From Penicillus capitatus (taxonomy: Eukaryota > Chlorophyta), in NCBI GenBank assembly GCA_965649825.1, contig OZ287696.1, forward strand, positions 372,001 to 436,000: DNA of 64,000 nt, written 5' to 3'. Shown here piece by piece: positions 12,894-25,907 of the stretch. Made by a program: the position numbers and the translations under genes. The stretch's first letter is position 1. Every line of letters begins with the position of its first letter. Below the pieces are notes generated by a model, which saw only the letters and a list, made by a program, of their open reading frames with translations, did no database searches and had not been told where the DNA came from.

Positions 12894-14451
12894 ATCCTTT
12901 GTTTCTCCGACCGACTCCACGTGGACACGCGCGCTCTTCAACAAGACAATAATGTTTGTCACGTTATTCGTCATGCGCAGCTTCTTAAGTTTTTTTGAGG
13001 TTTTGCTAAGAATTCGCTACCTTGCCCGAAAAGGATGTACAGCAAAGCATACTTTGTGTAGTACACATATCGCACCCGGGTCCAGATTTTTCTTCTCTAA
13101 TGGTCTGACTAAAACCAAATGTTGCTGTTGTGAACGACAGACTCCCGTGGATGACAAAGGACGAAAAGGCAGTCTATCTCAAGGACACTCCTGCGTCAAG
13201 GAGCAATATGAAGTCCATCGAACGGAAGAAGGAAAAGAGTTGGAGAGTCAACAGCAGAAGACAGAACAATCAGTAAACAAACTCACAACCTAAAGAACAA
13301 CTAAGTACGCGGTGCTGCTCCGGGAACCAAGTAGCCCTCCAGAGCTTCAAGCAGAATTTCGCCACGAGCTTCTGATAACCGAGGAGCTCTAGTAGCTCTG
13401 CCACAAGCTTTAATCCGTAGCTGCTTGATCCTCGGGTCCTCTACACTTTAGCTAATCGAACCTCCGGCTTGTCACTGTGACGGTGCGCCCGCCATCGCCT
13501 CGGGTCTTCTGGCAAAGGACGCTGCCGTCGCGGCAACCGTCCCTGTGGCGACACGCCAGCGGAGGGTCATCGGAATATGCGTGACGGAGGCATGAGAAGA
13601 CTTACGTGATGACGTGACGTACCTTTCTCTGGGGTACTTAAGCGAGAACTGAGACGCTGTATTCGTCTAGCTATGTAATTACTACATTGCCGACGGAGTT
13701 TCCCAGCGCGACTCGCCATCCGGCCCGGACTCGACCGACAGGTCGACGTTCACATTCACATTCGCTAAATAAATGGAAATTAACGGTCCTTTCCGATCTT
13801 CGGACTCTTGAAAAACTGTTCGAGCTTACGTTTGATTGCACACAAGAGCGCGACACAGCTCAACTAACGCCCTATCATCAGTCATGCTACAGCACTTCAT
13901 CCAGAAACTCAGAGAGCCTTCGTGTCACCGTAACACTTTCTTTAACATGCTCTATGCTTCACAGTCACCGTCCTCTGCCATCCGACCATGACCATCTCAT
14001 TCGATTCTGTTAGGATCCATTGTGTCGGCGAAAGGCCTGAGAGCCTCACGGCCAAACGACAAGAAGAACAGGCCTGTGTTACAACAGCATCGGCACGTCG
14101 TTTCATAGATTAACATCGCGTCAATCAAAACTGACGTTTTCTAATGTAACAATTACCGATGGCAATTAGGTAAGCTGAGAGTTGACGGATGGGAGAAGAC
14201 GCGCGCGACCGTAAACCCTTACACAGAAGACGAGCACGCAGCACCTCAGGTTATCAAGGTCACGTCAATAATGGTTCTGAATTAGAAGACTAGACGCATT
14301 ACCTTTTGTCTGCAAAAAATTCTCAAGTTCTGCGCTCTTACGCTCACCCTGCAAGACGACAACACCCAACGCTTTCTCCTTGCGCCCGACCTGAAGACAG
14401 TGTGTCTAATCGCTGTTTGTTGCTGTCGCCATTCAGCTGCAAACCGCTGGA
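12894..14451. other. Gene-poor 1.56 kb block, nothing assigned
   Basis: No frame resembles a known protein. The part from about 13470 to 13750 is noticeably richer in G+C and CpG than its surroundings. It includes repeated TGACGT-like steps near 13600-13620 and an AATAAA at 13767. A degraded or solitary retroelement end is possible, but I found no matching terminal repeat, primer site or target-site duplication, so it is not called. Confidence 0.4.
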
Positions 14452-16534
14452 ATGATGATGGAAACGGAGATTGGTGCGTCTCGCTCTCGCAGGAAAACAA
14501 TCTGGGGTTTCATCATTTTCGCCACGTTGTTCGTTTTCTGCACTGAACAGGTAAACTCGAGAATAACAGCAACTGTATCACAGTGCGACAGACAGATCCG
14601 ATCAGATATATCGTTTTAGGTTACACGCAAATTATTAGTAAGGCCAGTTGCGGAGCCATCCTATCTTAAACAAACCTCATCTCTGCGAACGGCGCACAGC
14701 ACGCAGACATCCGACGTCGAAGAAGTTTGTCGGACGTTCGATAGCTGATTGCACGAACGTTGGTTTTGTTGCACAGACAAACTCTTCTTCTGATAACGAA
14801 GGCTCGTCTGACGGTTTACAGGTAATTCGATGATTCTGGAGCGTAAGTTTCAGCATCGGTGGCTGTAGTCGACAGATCATGAGTCCATGGCCGAGAAGAG
14901 TAAAGATAACAACACAAGAGTGGCGTTTATGTATGTAGCTCTCGGGGATATCCACAACGAACCTATCTGGAGAGCATTCTTTGAAGCAGCAGGTATGTCA
15001 CATCACCTGAAGCCATCTAATCATATCGCCATCTTTCAAGGAAGACTTGAGTTCCGATACGAGTTTCCGCCACTCCCCGACGTGGACTTCACAGAAGGAG
15101 AGGGAAGGGAACAGTTTGACAGGATCAAGAATGAGGTGTTGCCCTGTTACATGATTGATCCCTATCCTGACTAAAGGAACTGGTAACAGTTGATGAGGCG
15201 ATCCCTGCGTCAAGACAAAGCCCCCATTCGAACGATCGGATGTGAAGATGAATCTGAGCACGTCAAGGACGAAATGGACAGAATATTAAGAGGTAATGCT
15301 GGAGACTCTCGTCTATGTCGCTCAGGATTGCTGCGCGACAGCTTCCACAGATTTTCGGGGCGTCATCTCGAAGCAGAGGCTCTTCACAGTCTATACACAT
15401 CCTACGAAGGATTTTCTGTACCCGGAGACGAGTATATTTCACGGGACAGAGATCACAGAACGAGTGAATTTGACGAATTCATGGGCCAGTCCCACTGTAG
15501 TGCACGCCGAAGTCAATCTCATTCGAGCGGCCCTAGCGGACGGACGTAACAAGTGCAGGAGACCACACATCGCTTTGTCGTCTCTTTATTCTTTGTTGCT
15601 AGAAAGTTCGTGTTGTTCTCCGAATCGTGCGTTCCTCTTTACAAACCAGAGGTCGTCTACCTAAATCTCATCTCAGAGAAAAAGAGTCGAATCGATGCTT
15701 GCAAGTCTGAGTCTCTGGAGATATTCATGAATAGGTATGCCATCTGATTGGTACATGATACACTGCATGTCTTGTCAGGTATGACGAACGCATGGCCACC
15801 CATTACTTCAACGAGACGTCGTGGCGAAAAACGAGTCAATGGAAGTGCTTGACACGATCTCACGCCGAACTTGTGATCGAGGATGAACATTTGTTCGAGC
15901 GTTTCGATAATTACTGTCTTCCAACGGAACACTTCTGTGATGCAGAAGAAAGCTACATTGCATCACTTCTCGCAGTCCATGGACGGGACAACGAGGTCGG
16001 CACGCTGTTTTGATCAACCTCCTCTTTGAATCTCGTGTCTTAGACGGACTGCATTGGAAGAGTCACCCAGAATTGGTGGAAAAAGGGAGGAGGCCCACAT
16101 CCATTGTCATTTTCTCCCACTGATGTTCACATTAATCTCTTTAAAGGGTACCACCTATTTTATCTCATCTCGTCAGATCTGAGCCTTTTTCCGTTTCCAG
16201 GCTGAGAGGAGATGAGTCTTCTTGCCCTGGTCTACTGGCACAGGCATCAACACAATTCTTTTTCGCTGACAAAGTTCATCAGAGTCATTGTGTCACATAC
16301 AGCACTGCGCATATCGTCTTCACTCTTCCACAACACATCGATGAATGGGTACTGTTTCGGCAGCAACGTCTGCTGTCTAACATTTTCCCTGGCGATCAGA
16401 TCACGACGAGTGGTTATCAACCATTGGGTCAGCACTGTCCTTTGTTTGCCAGAAAGTTTCCAAAAGAGTCTGTCATGCCAACCCTCGAGGTATCTCTATC
16501 CTGTGATGGCGTCGGATTAGGATACTGGTGCTAA
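14452..16534 (+). CDS. Type II membrane glycosyltransferase, GT14 (core-2/I-branching, DUF266-like)
   Basis: A Golgi-type enzyme of the branching N-acetylglucosaminyl/xylosyl-transferase family. The ATG at 14452 precedes a short basic tail and one membrane segment (TIWGFIIFATLFVFC), giving type II topology. Short introns follow (14551-14619 first). Landmarks in family order: RVAFMYVALGDI, WRAFFEAA, LFTVYTHPTKDFLYP, IFHGTEI, VVHAEVNLIRAALAD, FVLFSESCVPLY, SQWKCLTRSHAEL, EHFCDAEESYI, WWKKGGGPHP and CPLFARKF near the end. These match the plant-type DUF266 proteins closely. Stop is TAA at 16532. About 390 nt between WRAFFEAA and LFTVYTHP do not match the family and may be extra exons or a long intron. 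Acceptor substrate cannot be told. Confidence 0.84.
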
Positions 16535-17683
16535 GATTTTGATCCAAATCACTGAATCAACTCAACCCATTCTTCGATGCTTTTCTATCACCTTTAAATG
16601 CGTTAGCAGGAATTTGTTTTTCTTTGTATGTTGGCTATTCACTGGCAAAGTCTGTTGTTGCGTTTGTTAATAAACCTGTTCATCTCGACGTTGTCTCTAT
16701 GACCTCTCAGAATGGAATGATAATCGTAATGCTGAGTGTTGTTGTGTCCGCCTTGGAAAGATGGCGGGGCCGTCATTGCTCAGATGAGTCTTCCATTCGG
16801 CTGTTGTCACAGACAATGCGCGGGTATTTACGGACAGAGACATTCAAGACTGGTGCTAACACCATCGAGTATCACACTTGGAGACAATCCCTCTGAGTCC
16901 ACTCTGAGCAATCGTGAGATGAGGCTCCCTTTTAGACAATGAAATTTCATGGGCAAAAAATTGTCTTTCGTTTGATATTAAGACAGCAGTTGAGAAAACA
17001 GTGGTTTGCAGATTCCTTCTTGTGAGTTATCTGTGTGAAAGTTATCTGTGTGAAAATAACAAAGCTTCAAGGAGCCTTAATAATAGTGATCACTGACGCA
17101 TCAATCATTTGTCGGAAGACGTCAGTTATCGATCTGAAAGACACGAGACGATTCTGAGTTGATCCTCTTCTCTGTAGAATGATGAAGTTTCTGTAACCTT
17201 CTGCTCTTCGAAGAAAAACAATTAAAGCTCCACGATGCCAGAAACGCGAAAAGAGCGATGAACGATGACGTTGATCTTTTCCTTTGGTACGTACATCTCC
17301 TCGGTAACTCTCGGAAAAGAAGGCCAGAGAAGATGATAGAGAAAGAAGCAATCCCTTAGAATTCTGTATTCGCCGGTGGACATGAAAATTGAGCATACAC
17401 TCTTCTACAGATGTACCCTTCGGGGGAAATGGTATCCGCTGCAGCCCGTTTGATCCAGAACAATCCATGGATTTCACTGTTTCCTGCGATGGCCCTCCGA
17501 GAATCGGTTGCCGAAGTGTATGTGCGTTTGGATCCGTGTCGCGGTGCTCGTCCGGACTAAACAGTTGTCTTTCAGAAGACAGTTGATGGGGTACACGTTT
17601 TGAACACTGTGAAGGCATTCGTGGGATCTAACTGGTTGACGGAGCAGCAAAAAACGCATTTGCCATTGCTCGACTTCGTGTTC
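16535..17683. other. Intergenic between GT14 and TOR, no firm gene
   Basis: Several open frames exist: 16545-16896 on the plus strand with hydrophobic stretches, and 17067-17618 on the minus strand. None matches a family or gains support from clean splice sites. Both flanking genes end here (convergent), so 3' UTRs are expected. Confidence 0.4.
17026..17055. repeat. Perfect tandem 15-bp direct repeat
   Basis: GTTATCTGTGTGAAA occurs twice, back to back, in the TOR/GT14 convergent gap. It is probably a simple replication-slippage duplication. Confidence 0.9.
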
Positions 17684-20600
17684 TCACCAAAAGGGACACC
17701 ATCCAACATAGGCTTGGCAAAGATTGACATGAGACGTAGCCTCCTTTATTAGATAATCAACTTGGTCACTGACAGTAAGACTCGGTCCGTCCTGATCCAA
17801 TTCACGGCCGCCGAGCTTCAACTTGATGCGATTCGTAACCTGAAGCGCCCTGGCATTCACAATATAATGTGCACCTGCATGCCTTTGCCTTAGCAGACGG
17901 TGGTTGGGGAGCGAGATTTAACTTACCAGACAGGCTGTTGTCTTCTTCCTGCGTCGTGGGGAGGTAAGCCAGACGCCAATTGATTAAGGGATCGTAGACG
18001 AATGCTTCCAACATTGCCATCACTGTGTGCTTCTCTACCCTGAGGACATGCATGACGAGTTCACACGTCTTTCGGAAGGTGCCTTCGACGCCGGCGACCT
18101 CCATTGCCTTCACCATCATCCGCGTCAAGCGGAATGGGACTTTCTCTGGGAATTTCTCTCGGTTCATGCCTGCTTCGAAGCAGTCCCCAAAGTCAATGTG
18201 CACGAGCTTCCCGGTGTATCGATCGATCATGAGATTGCTGGGATGACGGTCGCCCAGTCCCAAGAAATAACCGACGATGCTCATCACGGCGCAGCTTCGG
18301 ATGTAGTTTGTGCGATGGGCCAACCAGTGCTCACTGCTAGAGCTCTTAATCCACATAATGTTCTTCAAGTCATCACCCGCTGTACAGTCCAGAGCGTGTC
18401 GAAACACCTCGACTTTCTGTATAAGCGTCAGATTCTCGCAATTCGGTGCCAGATTTTTCATCATCTGATGCTCCGAGTTGATGGGAATGCCTTTCACTTC
18501 TCTGTATTCCTTGATCAATGTGTGAAGTGTATCGCAATTTGGTACCCAACCAATCAGACCAACATTCGGCGACAGAGGTGTCACGGCATATCTGGCAATA
18601 CTTAGTTCATGCTCGGAGGCTTCAAAATCACTGGCCAAGATTGTGTTAACGAGGCCAAACAGTTGCATGACACGCTCATCTTGTCTGAGATCTTCGTGGC
18701 CCTTTAGCAAAAAGATATAACGGTTCCCATCCGTTCCTTCAATCGTCAGTTTTCGTGGATGCTGTTTCGTGCTCAAGACTTGAATCTCTCCAACGATTCT
18801 GTCAATGCAAACCTGCTCAGTCTGAAAAGGAGAATAGGTTCCAGGAATCGACAGCGTCCAGGTGAGATCCTGCAAATCTGGAGCAACGTCTGAGAGATGC
18901 AATACCACCATATCACGCGTGCTTCGATCGATTTTGCGGAAGACGGAATAATAAATATCCCATGCTTTCTGGATGATGGTCTCATCCTTATCTTCCTGAT
19001 ATCGCATCAGAAGACTGTACGCTTCATTCAACTGCTCTGCATAGTTCGCAACGAATTTCTTTTCGCTGTTCGTCGTGGCTGGCAGTGTCGTGAGGTCTCG
19101 ATGCAAAGGCAGGAGCACTTCTAGCATCTTTGGAATATCGGATTCTGTGAAATAGAATTTGCTGGCCTCCTCTAAGCTCTCACGCCATTTCTCATCCCAA
19201 AAGACGGCAATGTCCACAAATCGCCGTCCAACGAGCTCGCCTTCACTGACCAATCTGGGATAGACAAGGCGCATCAAATCCAGTGCCTCTAGTGATGCCG
19301 CCCGCTTTCCTCCACTGGCATTGTAGGAGGCCACGATAATGGGGTAGAGAAGGGCCTGAGGGTGGGAATGCCCGATTTTCTTGAGCAGCTGATGGATGAG
19401 ATCCTGAACGTGATGAGATTTCATGTAGATCCTTGCAATGATCTGCGGGATAACCACAATCCACGTCTCGATTCGCACCATTTTGAATCCCTCTGTCAGT
19501 TCGTCAATCACATTTGGAGCATCGCCATGATTGAACCACAGCGTCAGCAATCTCAAGATGTCTTGGTAGGTATCTTTTGAAGGACCACAGCCCAACATAC
19601 CACCCCACAATGCGCTGTCCTGACTTAGCTTCAGAGCTGTGAAGAATCCCCGCACCGCTGGAGCGACATAACGACAGGCCACGTCATTTTTCTGCTCTGC
19701 TGTATAGTAGGAGACGGCCACAAGGTGATACACTGCCCAGTCCCTCCACGCTTTGGCCCAATCGGGTGCAAAGATACATGCTGTGTTGGTTAGATCAATC
19801 AGATGATCGATGTGCTGCTCCGTTAGATTTTTACCATAACATGTCTGCCTCCATTTTGCCAAGACAACATAGGCTCGGCTGACGAGAGGGACAGATGGTG
19901 CAGCGATTTCATAGCCCTCTGATCCTTGAGGCTGAAGTTCCAGATGATCGGAGTGGATCATATCTGTCAGCCGGTCCATGATATCAAATCGCAGTTCAGC
20001 TGAAGCCTCTGCATTGGCAAAGACATGCTTCAAGAATGCAAACATGACTTCTGGGTTGCCACTGCCGCCGCCATAGCCTTGTTGTCCCTTCTGAATCGTC
20101 ATGGGATCATAACCCAGAAGCTGCAGCAACTGGGTCTTGGCAAACGGACCCTTGTCTTGCTTTCGACACATGGCGGCGAATTTCATCCATGTCAGGATGT
20201 CTTCTTCGGGCGTCAAGACCAAACTGCGAACGCTGAGGCAGCTTTCCCAAACGTCGGCGCGTTTCTGTACGGCATCTAAACGTTTCTTCCAGTACTGCAC
20301 GATCCGATCCGAGCGATCGGTCATGCCCATCTCCTGACTCTGCATCACTTGCATGACCTCTTCCAGTTCGGCCAGCTGTTGAACGCGAACCATCTTCTCG
20401 TAGGCGCGTTCATAACTCTCTCCCGACAGCGCCGCCAGATCTGCACTCAGAAACTGACGTGCTTTGTCAATAAACTGCCGAGCCTGGTCGAATTCGTGCA
20501 AATAGATTTTGTTGACACTATAAAGAAAAGCACATGTTGATGCATCCGTCGAATTCTCTTCATCCACATCCACCTCCGAGAGATACTGAGACATCTCTTC

Positions 20601-23600
20601 CCACTGACCCATCTTCCAAGCTGCCTGCGCAGCCAACGGAGCAATCTGTTTGCAGACAGCGAGATCCGACACATTCCATTGCCTCCTGCAGAGGGCATTC
20701 AGATTGGGCCAATCCCATAGAGCACTGTAGCATCGCATGCATCCGAGTTTGGCTTCGATGGACTGTGCCATTTCTTGTTGTGGCGCCTGAGCGCGACGTT
20801 CGTACATCTCTAACGCCTTGTCCCATTTGTGCAGTTTCTCATACCATGACTGTTTGATCTGCATCTTTAAGACATCTCTCGCATACACCAGCAACCCATC
20901 TGCCGCAGCTGGGAGGAAGCATTGGTTGTAGATGGCAAGCATGTTTTCTACGGCCCGTTCTGGACTGTCCTGGAATTCCATCTCCTTGTAATGCAATGCT
21001 TTGGCAAACGCCTGACATTTCATGGAGAGTGCTGCCAGTGTACGCTTGTCGAGAGGCAGTTGATAGCTGTTGTGCTCCATAAACTCGGCCAGATTCAACA
21101 AGGTTGTCAGAATTTCCGATGGAATGGTGCTACTGGCCATTGCCGCTTCAAGATGGCGAATGAACTCTCTCTGCACTCCTGGTGCCAATTCCGACCAGCA
21201 AGAGACAAAACTGGCTGAGAAGAGATCCTTTGCCATGGAGGGAATATACTGAGCAAATGGATGGCATGCTTTCAGCGCTGGAGAAGGAGAAGAATTCAGG
21301 AGCTCTAGCGAAAAGACACGCATCCATTCCAGCCAGTCCTGATATGTATAACGCTGTTCAGCATTCCAGACTTGCCTCAGGGCTCGGTCAGAAAAGTGCT
21401 CTCGCCTCTCCATATGTTCATCTCCTCCAGGAGGACTTGTCGAACAAACGCTGCGTTCAAAGGAGCGTCTCCATGCGCCGTTTAGCTCAGCGTCCGTAGG
21501 AATCTGATCTCGAGCGGGATAGAGGTGAGATGAGAGTAGTGTCATTTTTTCGTTTTCGATGCCTCTGCTCTGCAGAATGCCCTGGACTCTGCGGAATGCC
21601 TCTGGATCTAAACGGGCGGCAAAGATGAGCGAAGCCAGGACGTTCATGACTCTGGTGTTGTTGACGAGTGTCTCTTCTCCCCGGTGCAGGATTTTGATCA
21701 GGGGCACCAGAATCACACCTGTTAGCTCAGGAATGGACAAACTGGCACTGAAATCGGCCAGAAATGCGAGAAGTGAACTCTGGAGGTCCTCATGGTTACG
21801 GATACCCTTGCTCAGAAGACGTCGACTGATGCACGGTAGAATCTGGTGAAAGTGTGATTGAAGAGAGGGCCCAAAGGCACTGATCGTCTGCAATGTAACA
21901 GGGATCAAGTCCCACGTCTCTAATTCCAGAACCTCAATAAATCTCGGAACCAGCCACCCTTTGTATCCGTGCAGATCGTGTCGACAGATGGAGGCAATCT
22001 CCTTCAGCAGATTCAGTAGATCAAAGGCGATGTCATCTGAGCAGTTCTCCGTCCACAGATCGCGGATGAGTTTCATGAGATGCTTGAGAAAATGCCGAAT
22101 GTGCTGTTTGACGACGCGGACCAGACGTATGAACTGCTGCAAGATGTGCCGTTTGATCACGTCATCGCCTGAGTACACGGCATCACACCAGTTTGGCACC
22201 AACTGCACAAACAGACACAATCAGCACCGCAAACCACCCTCAACACATCGACAGGGCTCACGATATTGAGGTACTGAACAGAGGAGACGGAAAGAGAGCT
22301 GGTGATGGAACCGAGCGATTGGATGACATCTCTGTGAAAGGCAGAGAGAGAATGCTGCTTGAGCACTTTCAGCAGTGCATTGATGGCAAAGAGCGAATAC
22401 GATTCTTCACTATTGATCGCCACTTTTGAGATCATCAGTAGATCGGCCGCCCCTTTGTCGAGCTGAGGCCGACCTCCAAACACAGGGGAAGACTCATCCT
22501 GAGGCTTGTTGACAGGACGAACACCCTCGAGCTCCAAACGCCCTTCGCCAGATGCCTGGGCCTGAATTCTTCTTTGCGTTCCAGGATCGATGGCGCAGAG
22601 AACACCCAGCGTCCGGGTGACGGCAGTTCGAACTTCGGAATCGTCGACCTGTAACATGTCTAGGAGACGGAGCAGAAGCCAAGAGAAATCGTGATAAGGC
22701 TGATCCACATTGCCAGTGCTGGAGACGATCTTGCCCAATGTCTTGACGGCTTCGATGGAATCTGTCTCGATCTCGACCCTCTGAAGAGCTGCGACGGTCA
22801 ACTGCATGAGTGTCTGGAGCGATTTGGGATCAATCGATGTACCAGCTTGTTCTGCCAGATGTCCAGCTGTCTCCAAGGCAGCAGCCACGACTCCGGTGCT
22901 TGTCCAGGAAAACCGTTCTTTGAGCCATCGAATGGAATTGCTGCGTTCTTCAGGACTGGCATCTTTGGAGGTCGGTGGTTGCAATTGACGTTTGAGGAGA
23001 TGGATCAGACACTTGACAATCAGCTCGGCACGTGGCAAGATCACAGAGGGACAGGATTGGATCAGTTGGCTCAAGACTTCTGTCGTCGCTCGATTGTGTT
23101 CCTTATGCGAGCTCAGATCCAACTGCTGCATGAGATGCGTCAGGACCTCGACGACAGATCCTTCAATAAAGGTGCCACCAGCATGGATCAGTCTCCCTGC
23201 CACCCTTAGCGCTATCAACTGAACATCCATACACACATCTCCGAGTCCAATAAACAGAGCATGAGATGCAGGACAATTCAGCAGAGCGACATCTAGATGT
23301 GGACATTCCAGCAAGGACGCCCACAAGGCGAATCGCACACACTCTTCGGGATCGCTGACGCCGTGTACAATCACTTTTTCCAACAATTGATGGATACTCT
23401 CTGTGCTGCCGTGATCCATATGGATGTGTCTCTGGGCAATATGCAAACACGCAGAAATGGCTGCGCCACGTACCTTGCAGATGGGATTATCTGAAAGGAA
23501 AGCGCAGATGTGTTCCAATGCAAAACTCAGAAAGGAACGTCCAGCGAAATCAAAGGTGCTCAACACTTCCAACGTTGTGATAATTGCTTCAGGTGATCGA

Positions 23601-25281
23601 AGTCCTACAGCAAAGACATACCTCGCCTCTTGGCATCATAATATGTCGTTCATTGTCTGTCAAACCTTTGATCGTTTCGTGAAGCTCTGGCTGCATCTCG
23701 CCAGTGAAGGATCGTTCAATAAGCAACATGTAGATAGCATCTAATAACTGTTCGTGAATCGAAGTGGTAAGTTCGGGCACGCTTTCCAATGTCTGCAGTA
23801 TACCCATCTATGCATCCTCACACACATTGTGCGAAGTCTTACGTGTTTTAAACAGTTGACTAGGGAATGGGAGACACCAGTTCGGATCATCGGCATCAGT
23901 AATTGCTCTGCATACGATTTCCACTCTTCCTGCAGACACTGTGCAAGAACAGCGCAGCATTCGAGCGTTTCCTGGTGCATTTGAACATCGGCCAGTGTCT
24001 CCAGTGAACTCATAAGCCGCTCAGAAATCTGAGGCATCCAACTCATCAAACTCGATGCGTTTCCAAGGTTGTGCAGACACAGAGCCAAGCCTTTAAGAGA
24101 ACGGAACGAACTGAACACTTCTGAAGTGTCTACCATGTGATCTTCTCTAGCAACTGAGAGAATGATACGCATCGCTGCTACGAGGTGATCTTCGAAAAAC
24201 CGTTCCGGGCAGAATTGGGCCAATAGGGGAATGAGATCCAAGATCACCATATTCACATGATGATCATTTGAAGAATGGGCCTTCCATATTTGGCGAATCA
24301 CTTCCTCATAGCTTCACAAGATGGAGTGACATCAATCCAACGACAATGACTGTCTTACCGTGCCAACATAAACTCTCCACTGTACAGCACGAGTCTAGAG
24401 ATGACCATGAGAGATCCATGCACAGAGGCCACGTCCGAGGCTGTTCTCAGGCGCATTAAGGCTTCATTTGCCAGAGTATTGAACCAGAGGACACGATTGC
24501 GTGTTCTCCTTTGTTCAATGACGCAGAGACATGCACCTACGGCCTCTGCACTTGCCATTCTCAGATTCTCTGATTGGACACCCAGTCCTCGCCAAATGAG
24601 GTCCAGAAATCGCTGCACGTGGATGTTGAAAGCGGCCGGCGCATGTTCCGCAATGGAACACAACAGAATCACCGCATTCAGTTTCTCATAGGATAAGGAG
24701 TTATTCTCCAAACACTGAAGAGCCCAGACGACCTGCGGCAGCAAAGGTCCAAACAAGTTTCCGTGTTTGAGAGAGCCATACCTGTTTGACGATGTCATTG
24801 GCAAAAGCGCCGCCACTCTTGGCAACAAAGACACCCATAGCTGTTGCCGCACGACGGGTCACGCGTTCGTCTTCGGATGATTGGATCAATTCGTAGAGCA
24901 GCTTGAGTGACTGCTTAACAAACTCATCTCCCACAATGTGCTGCGCCACAATGCATCTCATGCTTCGGCAGCGTCTTCGATGAGAGGGGTACCTTGATGG
25001 AAAGTGTATCTTCCAGTGCCTGTATTCCTAGTAGAATATCTTCGGACATGGCACTGAGAAAGTGTGAGAAGTGAAGGGACGTGTATGGATGAGTGATACC
25101 TTTTGAAAACTGCATCGAGAAACTCTTTGCATTCTTCGAGGAGAGAGAAGAACGATTCTGGATGGGCGTCGTGTGACCGGGCGCTCAGAAAAGCGGCGAT
25201 GGCTGAGTGCCGTTGCAGTAGACAGTCCTGCTCACTGGAGCAGTTCTGCAGAATGGAACGCCAGAAGAGATGCGATGTCAT
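17684..25281 (-). CDS. TOR: TOR serine/threonine kinase (target of rapamycin)
   Basis: The catalytic core of the growth-control complexes TORC1/TORC2. HEAT-like repeats occupy the 5' half, in several exons joined by introns of about 50 nt. A 4.4-kb near-continuous exon then carries the FAT domain, the FRB domain (WDEKWRESLEEASKFYF ... QKAWDIYYSVFRKI) and the PI3K-like kinase domain (LKGHEDLRQDERVMQLFGL; GLGDRHPSNLMI; HIDFGDCFE). One last intron splits off the FATC tail, which ends in GWCPFW, the invariant TOR C-terminus. Stop is TGA at 17684. Start Met at 25281 (MTSHLFWRSIL) is preferred; 25389 is in the same frame. Length is about 2,400 residues, normal for TOR. All key catalytic motifs are present. 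Confidence 0.95.
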
Positions 25282-25907
25282 CGCGATGCAAAAGGGCAAC
25301 GCATTCGATGTCCGTGGCGTAGAAGACACGTTACTCGACGAAAGGGCGCACCTCCTCCTGTGTTGCACGCACATACAGAGGCCCACCACGTCCCATCATA
25401 ACCTCTCCTTGTCCCTGATGGCCCTTCACTCTTCTGCTCACAGATGACACTGTCCTATGGCACAGAGTGTAATCGTGACGATCCTGTGCATGTGAAGACG
25501 GGGAAGGGGGAGACGGAGTTGCCGGGATGATAACAGGTTGATGCATTGGTTGCACATTTGTAAACTTGACTGCAACTTTAAATGGTCGTTGAATTTTAGT
25601 GACGCTGCCTGTACATGATGTTTCGGTAAAAAACAGCCATAGAACAAATGAAGTCTATTGTGTTTTTCAGCGAGATCTATGAAAACGCGTCCTTGACAAC
25701 ACCTCTGCGAAATGGATTTTCCATAGCAATTTTTCATTGATGATGCGACATTCGAATTGCCCCGAGCACACATCTCATAGAACGTAAAAAGACAACGTGT
25801 GTCGTTATAGATCGGACATTGATACTCGTAAACAGCCAGCCGGCTACTTGAGAATGCTCAGTCGCTCATTAGCTTCTTTGGGTAAAGCGGGCAGGTGAGG
25901 AGGTGTT
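25282..25907. other. Intergenic between TOR and the phosphatase, no gene recognised
   Basis: A frame at 25438-25773 on the minus strand has no family resemblance. It likely holds the TOR promoter and leader plus the phosphatase 3' UTR. Confidence 0.5.

Noticed and set aside
13470-13770. Solo LTR of a retrotransposon
   Set aside because: TG...CA ends, a primer-binding site, target-site duplication and a second copy were all looked for and not found.
17067-17618. Minus-strand frame of 183 codons just beyond the TOR stop
   Set aside because: A frame of this length is expected about once by chance in this window, and it shows no domain, no signal and no splice support.
17410-17753. Possible plus-strand gene: exon near 17412-17520, a 55-nt intron with an ACTAAAC branch-like site, and an exon to a stop at 17753
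   Set aside because: The second exon is the complement of the TOR FATC exon (17684-17810), so much of its protein-like look is a shadow. No homology supports it.
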